A DNA stretch of 64,000 bases from JANMGV01 sp037440405 (lineage in GTDB: Bacteria; Planctomycetota; Planctomycetia; Pirellulales; Pirellulaceae): contig JBBIUE010000011.1 of the NCBI GenBank assembly GCA_037440405.1, positions 17,876-81,875 of the forward strand. The letters are read 5' to 3'. Positions 26,354 to 35,490 of the stretch are shown piece by piece. The translations under genes were made by a program, and so were the position numbers. Position 1 is the first letter of the stretch. Every line of letters begins with the position of its first letter. The notes beneath the pieces are model-generated. The model saw nothing but the letters and a program-made list of their open reading frames with translations. It was not told the DNA's origin and searched no databases.

Positions 26354-26937
26354 GTCAGCTTGGCGACAGCATCTTATGGACGAAGCTTGATGCTGCGGCC
26401 AGTTGGGCTCGCAAAAACAGCCTTTGGCCGATGCCATTCGCCACCGCGTGTTGCGGAATTGAGCTGATGGCAACGGCGGCCAGTCGGCACGATCTTTCTC
26501 GGTTCGGGTCCGAGGTAATGCGGTTCTCGCCGCGGCAGTGCGATCTGATGATCGTTGCCGGACGAGTTGTCATGAAAATGTTGCCGGTGATGCAGCGACT
26601 GTGGCTGCAAATGCCTGAACCGAAGTGGTGTATTTCCATGGGGGCCTGTGCTTGCAGCGGCGGTGTCTTTGATACCTACGCGGTCGTTCAAGGAGTCGAT
26701 CGATTTATTCCGGTGGATGTGTATATCCCCGGCTGCCCACCAAGACCGGAGCAGTTGATTCGAGCGGTCCTCGATCTGCAAGAGAAGATTCAAGCTGGTG
26801 GCACCATCCAAGGAAGCGAGTTCGAAGTCCGCGATCGGCCCGAGGGTCCTCCTCGATTCGATCCCGACGAACTATATCGCATTCGAGTTCGAGATGATTT
26901 GAAGCTCAAGAGTCCTCAGTATTCTCCTAAACACTAG
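26338..26937 (+). CDS. nuoB: NADH-quinone oxidoreductase subunit B
   Basis: A 199-residue peripheral-arm subunit that carries Fe-S cluster N2, the last electron donor to quinone. The four ligands are visible: adjacent Cys38-Cys39 in TACCGIE, Cys104 in GACACSGG and Cys133 in PGCPPRP. The start is the ATG at 26338, with AAGGGG upstream, inside the end of nuoA; an in-frame ATG 17 codons earlier is unlikely. The C-terminal tail after about residue 160 is charged and variable. Translation is probably coupled to nuoA. Confidence 0.96.
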   Translation: MASKLGQLGDSILWTKLDAAASWARKNSLWPMPFATACCGIELMATAASRHDLSRFGSEVMRFSPRQCDLMIVAGRVVMKMLPVMQRLWLQMPEPKWCISMGACACSGGVFDTYAVVQGVDRFIPVDVYIPGCPPRPEQLIRAVLDLQEKIQAGGTIQGSEFEVRDRPEGPPRFDPDELYRIRVRDDLKLKSPQYSPKH

Positions 26938-26951
26938 TACGGTGTGTCGCT

Positions 26952-27452
26952 ATGTCGGAAAGTGATTGGCAGTCGAAATACGTGCAACGGTTGACGCGGT
27001 TCACGGTGAGCTTCACCACTTACCGCGATCAGCATCGCATTCGAGTTGAGCCGCAGGAGCTGAAACAAGTTCTGCGGGAACTCCTTGATGCCGGCATGGA
27101 TATGTTGATCGACATTACCGCAGTCGACTTGCTGGAATACGAAGGGGCGACAGACCGATTTGAAGTCATTTACTGCTTGTTGAATACCGAGTCCGGCGAG
27201 CGGCTGGTCGTACGGACTTATTTGAATGAACCTGACATGGAATTGCCCTCCGTGACTGACCTGTGGCGGGCTGCGGATTGGCTGGAACGAGAGGTGTATG
27301 ACATGTATGGAGTTCGCTTCATCGGGCACCCCAACTTTAAGCGACTGTTGTTGCCGCAGGAGTTTGCCTCTTATCCCTTGAGAAAAGATTATCCCGTCAA
27401 GGGCCGAGGCGAGCGACACAATTTTCCCGTGATCACGCGAGCAAAGAGCTGA
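26952..27452 (+). CDS. nuoC: NADH-quinone oxidoreductase subunit C
   Basis: A 166-residue 30-kDa-type subunit of the complex I connecting module. The family block WLEREVYDMYGVRFIGHPNF (about 113-132) and the RRLL/LRKDYPVKGRG end (here KRLLLPQEFASYPLRKDYPV) are present. NuoC and NuoD are separate genes here, unlike the fused nuoCD of E. coli. It starts 14 bases after nuoB and ends 34 bases before nuoD. Confidence 0.95.
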   Translation: MSESDWQSKYVQRLTRFTVSFTTYRDQHRIRVEPQELKQVLRELLDAGMDMLIDITAVDLLEYEGATDRFEVIYCLLNTESGERLVVRTYLNEPDMELPSVTDLWRAADWLEREVYDMYGVRFIGHPNFKRLLLPQEFASYPLRKDYPVKGRGERHNFPVITRAKS

Positions 27453-27486
27453 CCCAATTCACGAAAGTTGAGGATCGAGGCGGACT

Positions 27487-28707
27487 ATGCCACTTGAATT
27501 ACTAGCTCCAGAGGCTGAAGGCGATTCCAAGCGTGAGGGATTGTGGACCTTGAACTTCGGTCCGCAACATCCTGCCACGCACACGACGCTGAGGTTGGTG
27601 TTGCAATTGGATGGGGAGCTGGTGCTCGATGCCGAACCCGACATTGGATATTTGCATAGTGGCTTCGAAAAGCTGGCGGAAGTCTTGGACTTCAACCAGT
27701 ACGTCACGATCGTGGATCGAATGAACTATATCTCGCCGCTGGCCAACGAAATAGCTTGGCATCATGCGGTCGAGAAATTACTTGACATTGAATTGACGCC
27801 AAGATGCAAATACATCCGAACCATTCTGGCGGAGTTGATGCGCATTCACGACCACTTATTGTGTGTCGGTACTTGCATTCTCGACGTGGGGGGGGCGACC
27901 GCCTTCATGTACTTTTTCAATGAGCGGGAGCGGATCTATGAGATGTGCGAGCGCGTCTCGGGTCAGCGTTTCCACACCAGCTTCACCCGAGTTGGTGGAC
28001 TGTTGTACGACGTGACGGACGACTGGTTGTCGATGGTCCGCGATTTTGTAAAACGCTTTCCGCAAACCTATGACGACGTTTGCCGTCTGGTTCTCAAGAA
28101 TCGGATATTCATCGAGCGCACCAGTGGCGTCGGAGTCTTATCGCGAGAAGAAGCCATCAATGGCGGAGCGACCGGACCGGTGGCACGAGCGAGCGGAGTG
28201 CAACGGGACCTTCGTCGCGACGAGCCGTATCTCGCCTATGACGATTTTGATTTTGACGTCGTGTGCGCCGCAGCGGGCGACTGCTTCTCGCGATTCCATG
28301 TCCGAATGTTGGAAATGATGGAAAGCCTCAAGATCATTCAGCAAGCGTTGGAGAATCTACCGGTTGGCCCGATCTTCCCGGAAGGATTGGGAAAGGTCGC
28401 CTTACCTGAGAAGCGGGAAGTGTATCAAAGCATCGAAGGCCTCATTCACCATTTCGAGTCCATCATGCCGAATCGGCAAGTACCTGCCCCAAACGAGTCG
28501 ATGTACGCAGCAACCGAATCGCCGAATGGTGAGCTTGGTTACTATATCGTTTCGGATGGTTCGTTCCGAGCGTATCGCGCCCGAACACGTCCCCCTTCGC
28601 TTGTTCATTTCGCGTTATTCCCACAATTGATTCGAGGATGCATGTTGAGTGACGTGGTTGCCGTCTTGGGTAGCTTGAATATCATCGCGGCGGAGTTAGA
28701 TCGATGA
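27487..28707 (+). CDS. nuoD: NADH-quinone oxidoreductase subunit D
   Basis: A 406-residue 49-kDa-type subunit that forms the quinone-binding pocket with NuoB. The N-terminal signature FGPQHPATHTTLRLVLQLDG and the EPDIGYLHSGFEK block are clear, as is the ending LGSLNIIAAELDR with the conserved C-terminal Arg. GAGGCGG precedes the ATG. The last four bases, ATGA, overlap the start of nuoE. Confidence 0.97.
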   Translation: MPLELLAPEAEGDSKREGLWTLNFGPQHPATHTTLRLVLQLDGELVLDAEPDIGYLHSGFEKLAEVLDFNQYVTIVDRMNYISPLANEIAWHHAVEKLLDIELTPRCKYIRTILAELMRIHDHLLCVGTCILDVGGATAFMYFFNERERIYEMCERVSGQRFHTSFTRVGGLLYDVTDDWLSMVRDFVKRFPQTYDDVCRLVLKNRIFIERTSGVGVLSREEAINGGATGPVARASGVQRDLRRDEPYLAYDDFDFDVVCAAAGDCFSRFHVRMLEMMESLKIIQQALENLPVGPIFPEGLGKVALPEKREVYQSIEGLIHHFESIMPNRQVPAPNESMYAATESPNGELGYYIVSDGSFRAYRARTRPPSLVHFALFPQLIRGCMLSDVVAVLGSLNIIAAELDR

Positions 28708-29180
28708 GTGCACTTTCGGAAGAAATCCGGTCCAAAATCGTTGAGCTCTGCTCCCGCTATCCCAGCAAGCAAGCGGTGACGCTGCCGGCACTGCATTTGG
28801 TTCAAGAAATCTACAACTGCGTCTCTGATCAAGCGGTTGAGGAGATTGCAGGGCTGTTAGAACTCACACCCGCACAAGTTCACGATACCTTGTCGTTTTA
28901 CGGATTTTTTCGGGATGCGGCTCATCCCCTGGGTAAGAAGCGCGTCTGGATTTGCCGCAGCATTTCGTGCAGTCTGCGGGGAGGCGAGGATGTCTTGCGA
29001 GACGTCTGTGAGCAACTGCATTTGCAGCCGGGTGAAACAACCGATGACGGCAGCCTCACGATCGAGTTCGCCGAATGTCTGGGTGCCTGCGACGGAGCAC
29101 CGTGTATGTTGGTCAACGACGAATTGCAAGAGCGAATTTCCGTGAACGATGTTCTGGCGCTGAGAGGAAGTCATGACTGA
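28704..29180 (+). CDS. nuoE: NADH-quinone oxidoreductase subunit E
   Basis: A 158-residue 24-kDa-type subunit with a thioredoxin-like 2Fe-2S domain (cluster N1a). The ligands are Cys84 and Cys89 (ICRSISCSL) and Cys125 and Cys129 (AECLGACDGAP). The N-terminal helical part (about 1-65) fits the family. It overlaps nuoD by 4 bases and nuoF by 8, indicating coupled translation of the NADH-dehydrogenase module. Confidence 0.95.
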   Translation: MSALSEEIRSKIVELCSRYPSKQAVTLPALHLVQEIYNCVSDQAVEEIAGLLELTPAQVHDTLSFYGFFRDAAHPLGKKRVWICRSISCSLRGGEDVLRDVCEQLHLQPGETTDDGSLTIEFAECLGACDGAPCMLVNDELQERISVNDVLALRGSHD

Positions 29181-30504
29181 AACGTATCAACCCGTTCTGC
29201 TAAAGCGCGTCGGCAAGCCTAACAGCCAATCCCTGGCCGGCTACCAAGCGGATGGCGGCTATCAAGGCTTGCGAAAAGCGTTGGCCATGTCGCCGACGGA
29301 AGTCATCGATATTGTCGCCAATTCGGATTTGCGAGGACGAGGTGGTGCGGGCTTTCATTGCGGCAGCAAATGGCGATTTCTCCCGAAGAATGTTCAGGGG
29401 CCCATCTACCTTTGCATCAACGGCGATGAAAGCGAACCGGGGACTTTCAACAATCGAGTCTTGATCGAAGAGGATCCGCATCAAGTTCTCGAAGGCATCG
29501 TGATTGCTTCTTATGCAACCGGAGCTTCAACGGCCTACTTCTACCTTCGTTATGAATATGGTCGATGCTATCGGGCACTCGATGCGGCCATTCAAGAAAT
29601 GTACGCCCACAATCTTCTGGGAAAGAACATTCTCGGGTCCAACTTCAGCCTCGACATCTATCTCCATCGCGGGGCAGGAGCCTACATTTGCGGCGAAGAA
29701 ACGGGGCTCATTGAAAGTTTGGAAGGAAAGCGAGCATGGCCGCGAATCAAGCCTCCCTTTCCCGCTGTCGAAGGAGCTTTTCGCCGTCCGACTGTTGTGA
29801 ACAACGTCGAAACGTTGGCTTGTGTCACCCATATTTTGGACCGAGGTGTGGAGTGGTTCAAATCGATGGGAGTCCCGAAGGACCCAAATAATCCTCGAGA
29901 CGTTGGAAGCTACGGGCCCAAACTGTATTGTGTCAGCGGTCATGTCAATAAGCCGGGGTTATTCGAGTTGCCGTTGGGAATCACCGCTCGCGAATTGATC
30001 GACGGTTACGCCGGAGGCGTTTGGAAAGGGCGAAAAGCCAAGGCCGTTGTGCCCGGCGGCATCAGCATGGGATTTCTTTCGGCGGATGAACTGGACACTC
30101 CGTTGGATTTCGCTGGTCCAGGCCGAGCGGGCTGCTTGGGGCTCGGAACGGCTGCCGTGGTTGTGATCGATGATCAGACCTGCATGGTGGATGTGCTTTA
30201 CAATTTGTGCCGTTTCTTCGCGCATGAATCCTGCGGGCAATGCACGCCCTGTCGGGAAGGAACCGCTTGGTCGATGAAGATTCTGCAGCGTATTCGCGAA
30301 GGTAGGGGCAAGCTATCCGACCTCGAAACCCTTGAGCAGATTTCGTCTTCGATTGGGATTATTCCTGGTACGACGATTTGCGGCTTAGCGGACGGTGCGG
30401 CTTGGCCGATTAAGAACGCCTTGAAGAAATTCCGTCCCGAATTCGAGTCCTACATTCGCGAAGGTCGCAAGACCTCGATGCGAGAAGTCGTGGGGGCTCA
30501 TTAG
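29173..30504 (+). CDS. nuoF: NADH-quinone oxidoreductase subunit F
   Basis: A 443-residue 51-kDa-type subunit that binds NADH, FMN and the N3 4Fe-4S cluster. GRGGAGFHCGSKW (about 54-66) is the NADH/FMN loop and GDESEPGTFNNR (about 84-95) is the FMN site. ESCGQCTPCREG (about 354-365) and the later GTTICGLADG supply the four cluster Cys. NADH oxidation takes place here. The gap of 60 bases to nuoG is the longest before nuoK-nuoL except for nuoI-nuoJ. Confidence 0.97.
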   Translation: MTETYQPVLLKRVGKPNSQSLAGYQADGGYQGLRKALAMSPTEVIDIVANSDLRGRGGAGFHCGSKWRFLPKNVQGPIYLCINGDESEPGTFNNRVLIEEDPHQVLEGIVIASYATGASTAYFYLRYEYGRCYRALDAAIQEMYAHNLLGKNILGSNFSLDIYLHRGAGAYICGEETGLIESLEGKRAWPRIKPPFPAVEGAFRRPTVVNNVETLACVTHILDRGVEWFKSMGVPKDPNNPRDVGSYGPKLYCVSGHVNKPGLFELPLGITARELIDGYAGGVWKGRKAKAVVPGGISMGFLSADELDTPLDFAGPGRAGCLGLGTAAVVVIDDQTCMVDVLYNLCRFFAHESCGQCTPCREGTAWSMKILQRIREGRGKLSDLETLEQISSSIGIIPGTTICGLADGAAWPIKNALKKFRPEFESYIREGRKTSMREVVGAH

Positions 30505-30564
30505 CAGCATGGACAATCGAAATGGTTGTGCTCGTTTATACACCTCTAAGTTTGATCGGAGTCC

Positions 30565-32322
30565 GTGAACGTGGGAACCGTCTTTGTCGATGACAAGGAA
30601 GTTGAAGTCGGGCCAAACCAAAATTTGATTCAGGCGGCTCAACTCGCTGGGGTAGAAATTCCGCACTATTGTTGGCATCCGGATTTATCCGTTGTCGCCA
30701 GTTGTCGGATGTGTTTAGTGGAGGTTGGCGAGCGTAAGCCAGACGGGACCGAGTCGATGATTCCTAAACTCGTTCCCGCTTGCCAAACCCCTGCCAAGCC
30801 GGGGACGATCGTCAAGACGGATACACCCAAAGTAAAAGCGTCTCAGGCTCAGACGTTGGAGTTCCTCCTCCTCAATCATCCGCTCGATTGTTCGATCTGC
30901 GATCAGGCAGGTGAATGCTATCTTCAAGACTACACCTACAAATTCGGTAAGGCATCATCGCGATTGGATGAGCCGAAGGTTCAGCGAAAGGACAAATACC
31001 ACATCGGCGATCAAATTGCCTTGTTCACGGATCGCTGCGTCATGTGTACCCGCTGTGTCCGATTTACTCGCGAAATCAGCGGTACAGCCGAGTTGCAAGT
31101 CGTCAGTCGCGGTAGCGTCGAGGAGATCGACGTCTTCCCCGATCAGCCTTGCAACAATAAGCTGGCGGGGAACGTGGTGGACCTTTGTCCGGTCGGTGCG
31201 CTGTGCAGCAAGGACTTTCTCTACAAGAAGCGAGTCTGGTGGTTGAAATCCCAAGATAGCGTATGTACCGGTTGCAGCACGGGTTGCAGCATCGAAGTTG
31301 ATCAAAATGAAAATCGCATTTACCGGTTGCGGCCGCGCCCAAATCCGCTGGCTCAAGGATCTTTCATGTGCGACGAAGGGCGATTCGGTTGGAAGTACGT
31401 TCACTCCGAAGATCGCTTGAATTCCCCAAGAATTGGAAGAGCCTCGGCGATAGCTACGTCCGTTGCCGCTTTGTCTGCGGTGACCGGATCGTCCTCTGGG
31501 TTGGGGCAGGACGCAATGATCGGATACAATGATCTTGCTTATGTCGATCCTTGGCCGGATGCTCTCAGTGCAACGCGAACGATGTTTCGTACCGCCGCAG
31601 CCTCTGGCCGGTTGATGGGCATCTTCTCTCCGATGATGACCTGCGAAGAAGCTTATTTGCTTGCTCGGTTCCTGCGAGGAATCGACAAACAAGCCGTGCT
31701 GGCACTTGGGCCAGTGCCTTTGATTGGCGAAGATGATCTCTATCCGAAGGATCATCGGGGCAATCCTCCCGAACGATCGAAAGCTCGCTTCATCATTCGT
31801 AATGAAAAATGTCCGAATCGTCTTGGCGTCACCGAAGTCCTTCGCGGTTTCGGATCGCGTTTGCTGGATTTTTCCTCGGTTCCTGAGCTGATCGCCAACG
31901 AGAGTATCTCTGCTGCGTTTGTGGTCGGCGGATACGTTGGAGGTTGGCCTGATTCGGTATTTGTCGAACGATTACCGGAGAAGCTGAAACTGGCGGTCCT
32001 CGATTTACTTCCATCGGCGTTAACGGATCGAGCCGACGTCTTGCTCGCTGGAGGAAGTTTTGCTGAGAGAGAAGGGACGGTGATCAATCATGCGGGACTT
32101 GCTCAATCATTGAGGACCGCCATGCGACCGATCGGTGAATCACGGCCCGATGGCCGAATTCTGTACGAGCTGAACGATCGCAAGGGACTCTTTCATGCTC
32201 GATCTGTTCGAGAAGAGTGGTCGCGTGAACTGCCTCGATTGGCTGCCCTGGCAGATAAACCGATTCCCGATCAAGGTTTGAAGTTGCCATTAGGAGAAGC
32301 AATGACAGGAGCCGTGTCATGA
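30565..32322 (+). CDS. nuoG: NADH-quinone oxidoreductase subunit G, short form
   Basis: A 585-residue subunit starting at a GTG with GGAG upstream. The N-terminus has the 2Fe-2S ligands (HYCWHPDLSVVASCRMC). Then come the His/Cys site HPLDCSICDQAGEC, the 4Fe-4S block DRCVMCTRCVRFTRE with a later VDLCPVGAL, and an N7-like set VCTGCSTGCS ... FMCDEGR. The molybdopterin-oxidoreductase-like C-terminal part is much reduced: E. coli NuoG has about 900 residues and many others about 680-700. All electron-transfer ligands are kept, so the protein should be functional. Its last bases overlap nuoH (ATGA). Confidence 0.93.
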   Translation: MNVGTVFVDDKEVEVGPNQNLIQAAQLAGVEIPHYCWHPDLSVVASCRMCLVEVGERKPDGTESMIPKLVPACQTPAKPGTIVKTDTPKVKASQAQTLEFLLLNHPLDCSICDQAGECYLQDYTYKFGKASSRLDEPKVQRKDKYHIGDQIALFTDRCVMCTRCVRFTREISGTAELQVVSRGSVEEIDVFPDQPCNNKLAGNVVDLCPVGALCSKDFLYKKRVWWLKSQDSVCTGCSTGCSIEVDQNENRIYRLRPRPNPLAQGSFMCDEGRFGWKYVHSEDRLNSPRIGRASAIATSVAALSAVTGSSSGLGQDAMIGYNDLAYVDPWPDALSATRTMFRTAAASGRLMGIFSPMMTCEEAYLLARFLRGIDKQAVLALGPVPLIGEDDLYPKDHRGNPPERSKARFIIRNEKCPNRLGVTEVLRGFGSRLLDFSSVPELIANESISAAFVVGGYVGGWPDSVFVERLPEKLKLAVLDLLPSALTDRADVLLAGGSFAEREGTVINHAGLAQSLRTAMRPIGESRPDGRILYELNDRKGLFHARSVREEWSRELPRLAALADKPIPDQGLKLPLGEAMTGAVS

Positions 32323-33497
32323 GCTGGAGTGTGATTTGGCCACTACTCGTCGCGATGGGGATCGTGCTGGCGGTCGTGCCGGTTGTCGGTCTCTACATGA
32401 CCTTCTTCGAGCGGAAGATCGCGGCGTACATCCAAGATCGGCTTGGTCCGAATCGAGTTGGACCGAAAGGAATTCTCCAAGCGGTGGCCGATGGTATCAA
32501 GATTTTTTTGAAGGAGCAGTTGGTACCGGACCATGTTTTCAAGAAAATCTATTTCGTTGCTCCAACCATTGGTCTGATCTGCGCCATGCTTTCCATTGCC
32601 GTAGTGCCTTATGGTCCGGCTCCACCGACACCAAGTCAGAGTTTTCGAGCGATCATTGCGCCGGGAGTCGAGATCGGTTTGCTGTTCCTTTTGGGTATCA
32701 GCGGTCTAGCGGCTTACGGCATCGTGCTCGGAGGCTGGGCTTCCAATAACAAGTACAGTCTCTTTGGTGCGGTGCGAGCCTGTGCTCAGTTCATCAGTTA
32801 TGAGATTCCTCTTGGTTTGTCGTTGCTGGGTGTCATCGTTTGGGCGGGCTCGCTGAACATCGAGCAGATTGTTGCGTCCCAAGGCGAAGGGATCGGCAAC
32901 TGGAATGTCTGGTGGCAGCCATTGGCGGCTCTCATGTTTTTTGTGGCTGGTCTGGCAGAAACCAATCGTCTGCCATTCGATTTAGCCGAATGCGAGCAAG
33001 AATTGGTTGGTGGATTTCATACGGAATACAGCGGCATCAAATTCGTACTCTTCTTCCTGGCCGAGTACACCCACATGGTGACGTTGAGTTTCCTGGTCGT
33101 GTTGCTGTTTTTCGGCGGCTGGCATTTTCCGGGATTGACTGGACCGGTCGATGCAACGGTTGGCGGCTACTTGTTGAGATGGTTTGTACTGCTTTTCAAA
33201 GTCGGTTTGGTCGTCGCATTGATCATGCAATTGCGGTGGACGCTACCTCGATTTCGTTTCGATCAGCTAATGGGCTTGGCATGGAAGGGACTGATTCCAC
33301 TTGGAGTCTTGAACTTGATCGGACTGGTCGTCATCTTCTCAATGGGCTGGTCGAAGTGGTGGCTGGCTCCGATTTCATTGATGGCCTTGATCGGAGCGGC
33401 TTTCGTAAACGCAAAGATGGTCGCTCAACGGTTCTCAGGTTCAACGTCGGATCAGTGGAGTGTGGGCTCCTTTGCTGGTGGAGGGCAAACGTCATGA
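32319..33497 (+). CDS. nuoH: NADH-quinone oxidoreductase subunit H
   Basis: A 392-residue membrane subunit with eight or nine membrane helices that joins the peripheral arm to the proton-pumping arm and lines the quinone chamber. The blocks ERKIAAYIQDRLGPNRVGP (about 30-48) and LAETNRLPFDLAECEQELV (about 213-231) with the acidic residues of the quinone channel are intact. The C-terminus is a little longer than usual (about 25 hydrophilic residues). It overlaps nuoG and nuoI by ATGA. Confidence 0.97.
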   Translation: MSWSVIWPLLVAMGIVLAVVPVVGLYMTFFERKIAAYIQDRLGPNRVGPKGILQAVADGIKIFLKEQLVPDHVFKKIYFVAPTIGLICAMLSIAVVPYGPAPPTPSQSFRAIIAPGVEIGLLFLLGISGLAAYGIVLGGWASNNKYSLFGAVRACAQFISYEIPLGLSLLGVIVWAGSLNIEQIVASQGEGIGNWNVWWQPLAALMFFVAGLAETNRLPFDLAECEQELVGGFHTEYSGIKFVLFFLAEYTHMVTLSFLVVLLFFGGWHFPGLTGPVDATVGGYLLRWFVLLFKVGLVVALIMQLRWTLPRFRFDQLMGLAWKGLIPLGVLNLIGLVVIFSMGWSKWWLAPISLMALIGAAFVNAKMVAQRFSGSTSDQWSVGSFAGGGQTS

Positions 33498-34108
33498 GCG
33501 ATCGCAAGAACAAATCGGTCAAATGGGCAGAGCCTCCCAAGCTCGGGTTGGTCGAGGCCATGTATCTACCGGCGATTCTCGAAGGCGTCTCGACGACCGT
33601 GAAGCACATCTTCAAACCAAAGATGACTCGGCAGTATCCTGAAGTCGAGCCCCAAATACCGGGTAACTATCGTGGCGTGCATCGGTTGAATCGCGATGAG
33701 AAAGGTCGGGTCAAGTGCGTGGCCTGCTTCCTTTGTCAAACGGCTTGCCCTGCGAACTGCATTACCATCGAAGCTGCTCCGGCACCTCACGATGACCCTC
33801 AGTGGGCAGATCGAGACAAGTACCCAGCGACCTTCGTCATCGACGAACTGAGATGCATCTATTGCGGCATGTGCGAAGAAGCTTGTCCAGTCGATGCAAT
33901 TGAACTGACCAGTATCTACGATCTGACCGGCAAGAGCCGAGAGGAAATGATCTTCGACAAAGACAAATTGCTTTCGGTATTCGACGAAACCGTTCATTCA
34001 GGCAAGGATCCCGTCCGAACGCATCGCGGTGCACTCGGCCCTGCTTCTGAGTTCAATCCTGGTGCTTCCTCTGCACCCCCCCCACCTGGAGGCGGGCTTC
34101 GAGGCTAG
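33494..34108 (+). CDS. nuoI: NADH-quinone oxidoreductase subunit I
   Basis: A 204-residue TYKY-type subunit with two 4Fe-4S ferredoxin motifs, CVACFLCQTACPANC (about 77-91) and CIYCGMCEEACPVDA (about 120-134), which carry clusters N6a and N6b. The start is the ATG overlapping the nuoH stop. The same frame is open far upstream, but only inside nuoH. The C-terminus ends in a Pro/Gly-rich tail (SSAPPPPGGGLRG) that is unusual for the family. Confidence 0.95.
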   Translation: MSDRKNKSVKWAEPPKLGLVEAMYLPAILEGVSTTVKHIFKPKMTRQYPEVEPQIPGNYRGVHRLNRDEKGRVKCVACFLCQTACPANCITIEAAPAPHDDPQWADRDKYPATFVIDELRCIYCGMCEEACPVDAIELTSIYDLTGKSREEMIFDKDKLLSVFDETVHSGKDPVRTHRGALGPASEFNPGASSAPPPPGGGLRG

Positions 34109-34148
34109 GTCAGCACATGTTCAACTTTCGTATAAGTACAGCATCACC

Positions 34149-34997
34149 ATGAATTCGATCCTCGCTCAGATTTCAACAGAACGGCTTGCAGGCCACTGGC
34201 TGGAACTCACCCTCCTCGTCCTGGCTGCGTTTGGTCTGTTATGTGTACTGTCAACGATGCCTCGAACCGAGACTCTGCGGAATCAAGCGATCAAGTGGAT
34301 CGGCATTCTAATCATGGTCGGATGCGCTCTGGTCGTTTTTATGCAGACGCCGATGCGATGGGAAACCGTCCTCTTTTATTCATTCAGTGGATTGGCTTTG
34401 CTGGGTGGCATTGCTTTTGTTTGTTCCAGGCATCCAGTCTATGCGGCTTGCAATTTCGCCGTGGCCGTCCTCTCGATTAGCGGACTTCTATTCATGCTCA
34501 ATGCAGCATATCTTGCCATTTCGATGATGATTGTTTATGCCGGGGCGACGATTATCATTTTTCTGTTTGTGCTCATGTTCGCGCAGCGTTCGACACTTCA
34601 GATTCATGATCGCGGATTGAATGCTCCCATTATTGCCGTCCTGTTTGCTGCAGTGCTGGTAGCCCTCATTGGACTTGGAATTCGAGAGCAGCGGTGGGAA
34701 GGGTTACTTTCCGCAACCTTCCAGGATTTGCCCGTAAAATCGGAAGCGAAGTCCATTCCTGATGCGGATAGCGTTGCTGTGGGGCAGGATAGCTCGCCCG
34801 CTATCGGCATGACAACTGCGCCGCATCGATTGACGGTCGCGGGGTTCGGAAATGCTCTGTTTACGAACTATTTGTGGTTGGTCGTTCTGGCAGGAGCGAT
34901 GTTGACCATCGCTGCGATTGGGGCAATGTACATGGCTGAGCGCCACGAGCCAATCATGAGTTCAGGTACCAATGAGTTGAAGAGGGCTAGCCGATGA
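34149..34997 (+). CDS. nuoJ: NADH-quinone oxidoreductase subunit J
   Basis: A 282-residue membrane subunit, longer than the usual 165-200. The NuoJ core is at about 70-185, with SRHPVYAACNFAVAVLSISG and the MMIVYAGATIIIFLFVLMF helix that contains the pi-bulge segment of the family. There is an additional N-terminal membrane segment before the core and a hydrophilic insertion (about 195-235) before the last helix. I chose the ATG at 34149; the frame is open upstream only within nuoI. It ends overlapping nuoK by ATGA. Confidence 0.92.
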   Translation: MNSILAQISTERLAGHWLELTLLVLAAFGLLCVLSTMPRTETLRNQAIKWIGILIMVGCALVVFMQTPMRWETVLFYSFSGLALLGGIAFVCSRHPVYAACNFAVAVLSISGLLFMLNAAYLAISMMIVYAGATIIIFLFVLMFAQRSTLQIHDRGLNAPIIAVLFAAVLVALIGLGIREQRWEGLLSATFQDLPVKSEAKSIPDADSVAVGQDSSPAIGMTTAPHRLTVAGFGNALFTNYLWLVVLAGAMLTIAAIGAMYMAERHEPIMSSGTNELKRASR

Positions 34998-35440
34998 CGA
35001 TCAGTCTTGTTCAATGGTTGATGCTCGGAGCGATTCTTTTCGCCATTGGTTTGATAGGATTTCTCACACGACGAAATCTCATCCTTCTGTTTTTGTCGCT
35101 GGAACTGATGCTAGCGGGTGTGGCGGTGAATGCGATTGCCTTTGCTCGTCATCACGGCAATTACGATGGCCATGTCTTCGTTCTCGTGATTTTGACCATC
35201 GCCGCCAGCGAAGCCGCTTTGGGACTTTCTCTGGTTGTTGCGTTGAATCGTTATCGGCAGTCCTTGGACCTGAATCTATGGCAAGACCTGGGTGAGAACC
35301 AGCGCGCTGCAGAGACTGGGGAAATGCCTCCATCCATCCTGGATGAACATCCTGTGTTCCCGAAATTAACGCCGGCTGGCCTGTCGCCTCTGGACAGGCC
35401 ATTGCCCCAAGACGTTTCCTCACACCAGCCAAAAGCTTAA
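34994..35440 (+). CDS. nuoK: NADH-quinone oxidoreductase subunit K with C-terminal extension
   Basis: A 148-residue protein. Residues about 1-100 form the normal three-helix NuoK (LFLSLELMLAGVAVNAIAFA with the conserved Glu, then AASEAALGLSLVVALNRYR). The remaining 45-50 residues are a Pro-rich hydrophilic tail that most NuoK proteins (about 100 residues) lack. NuoK is related to Mrp antiporter subunit MrpC and helps form a proton half-channel. Confidence 0.93.
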   Translation: MTISLVQWLMLGAILFAIGLIGFLTRRNLILLFLSLELMLAGVAVNAIAFARHHGNYDGHVFVLVILTIAASEAALGLSLVVALNRYRQSLDLNLWQDLGENQRAAETGEMPPSILDEHPVFPKLTPAGLSPLDRPLPQDVSSHQPKA

Positions 35441-35490
35441 ACCTACGAGAAGATCATTCCGCTTGGCAATCCTTCTGAAAAGTTGAACTT

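Noticed and set aside
30955..31755. Minus-strand open frame of about 266 codons
   Set aside because: Antisense to nuoG, with no domain; the sense frame carries all Fe-S motifs.
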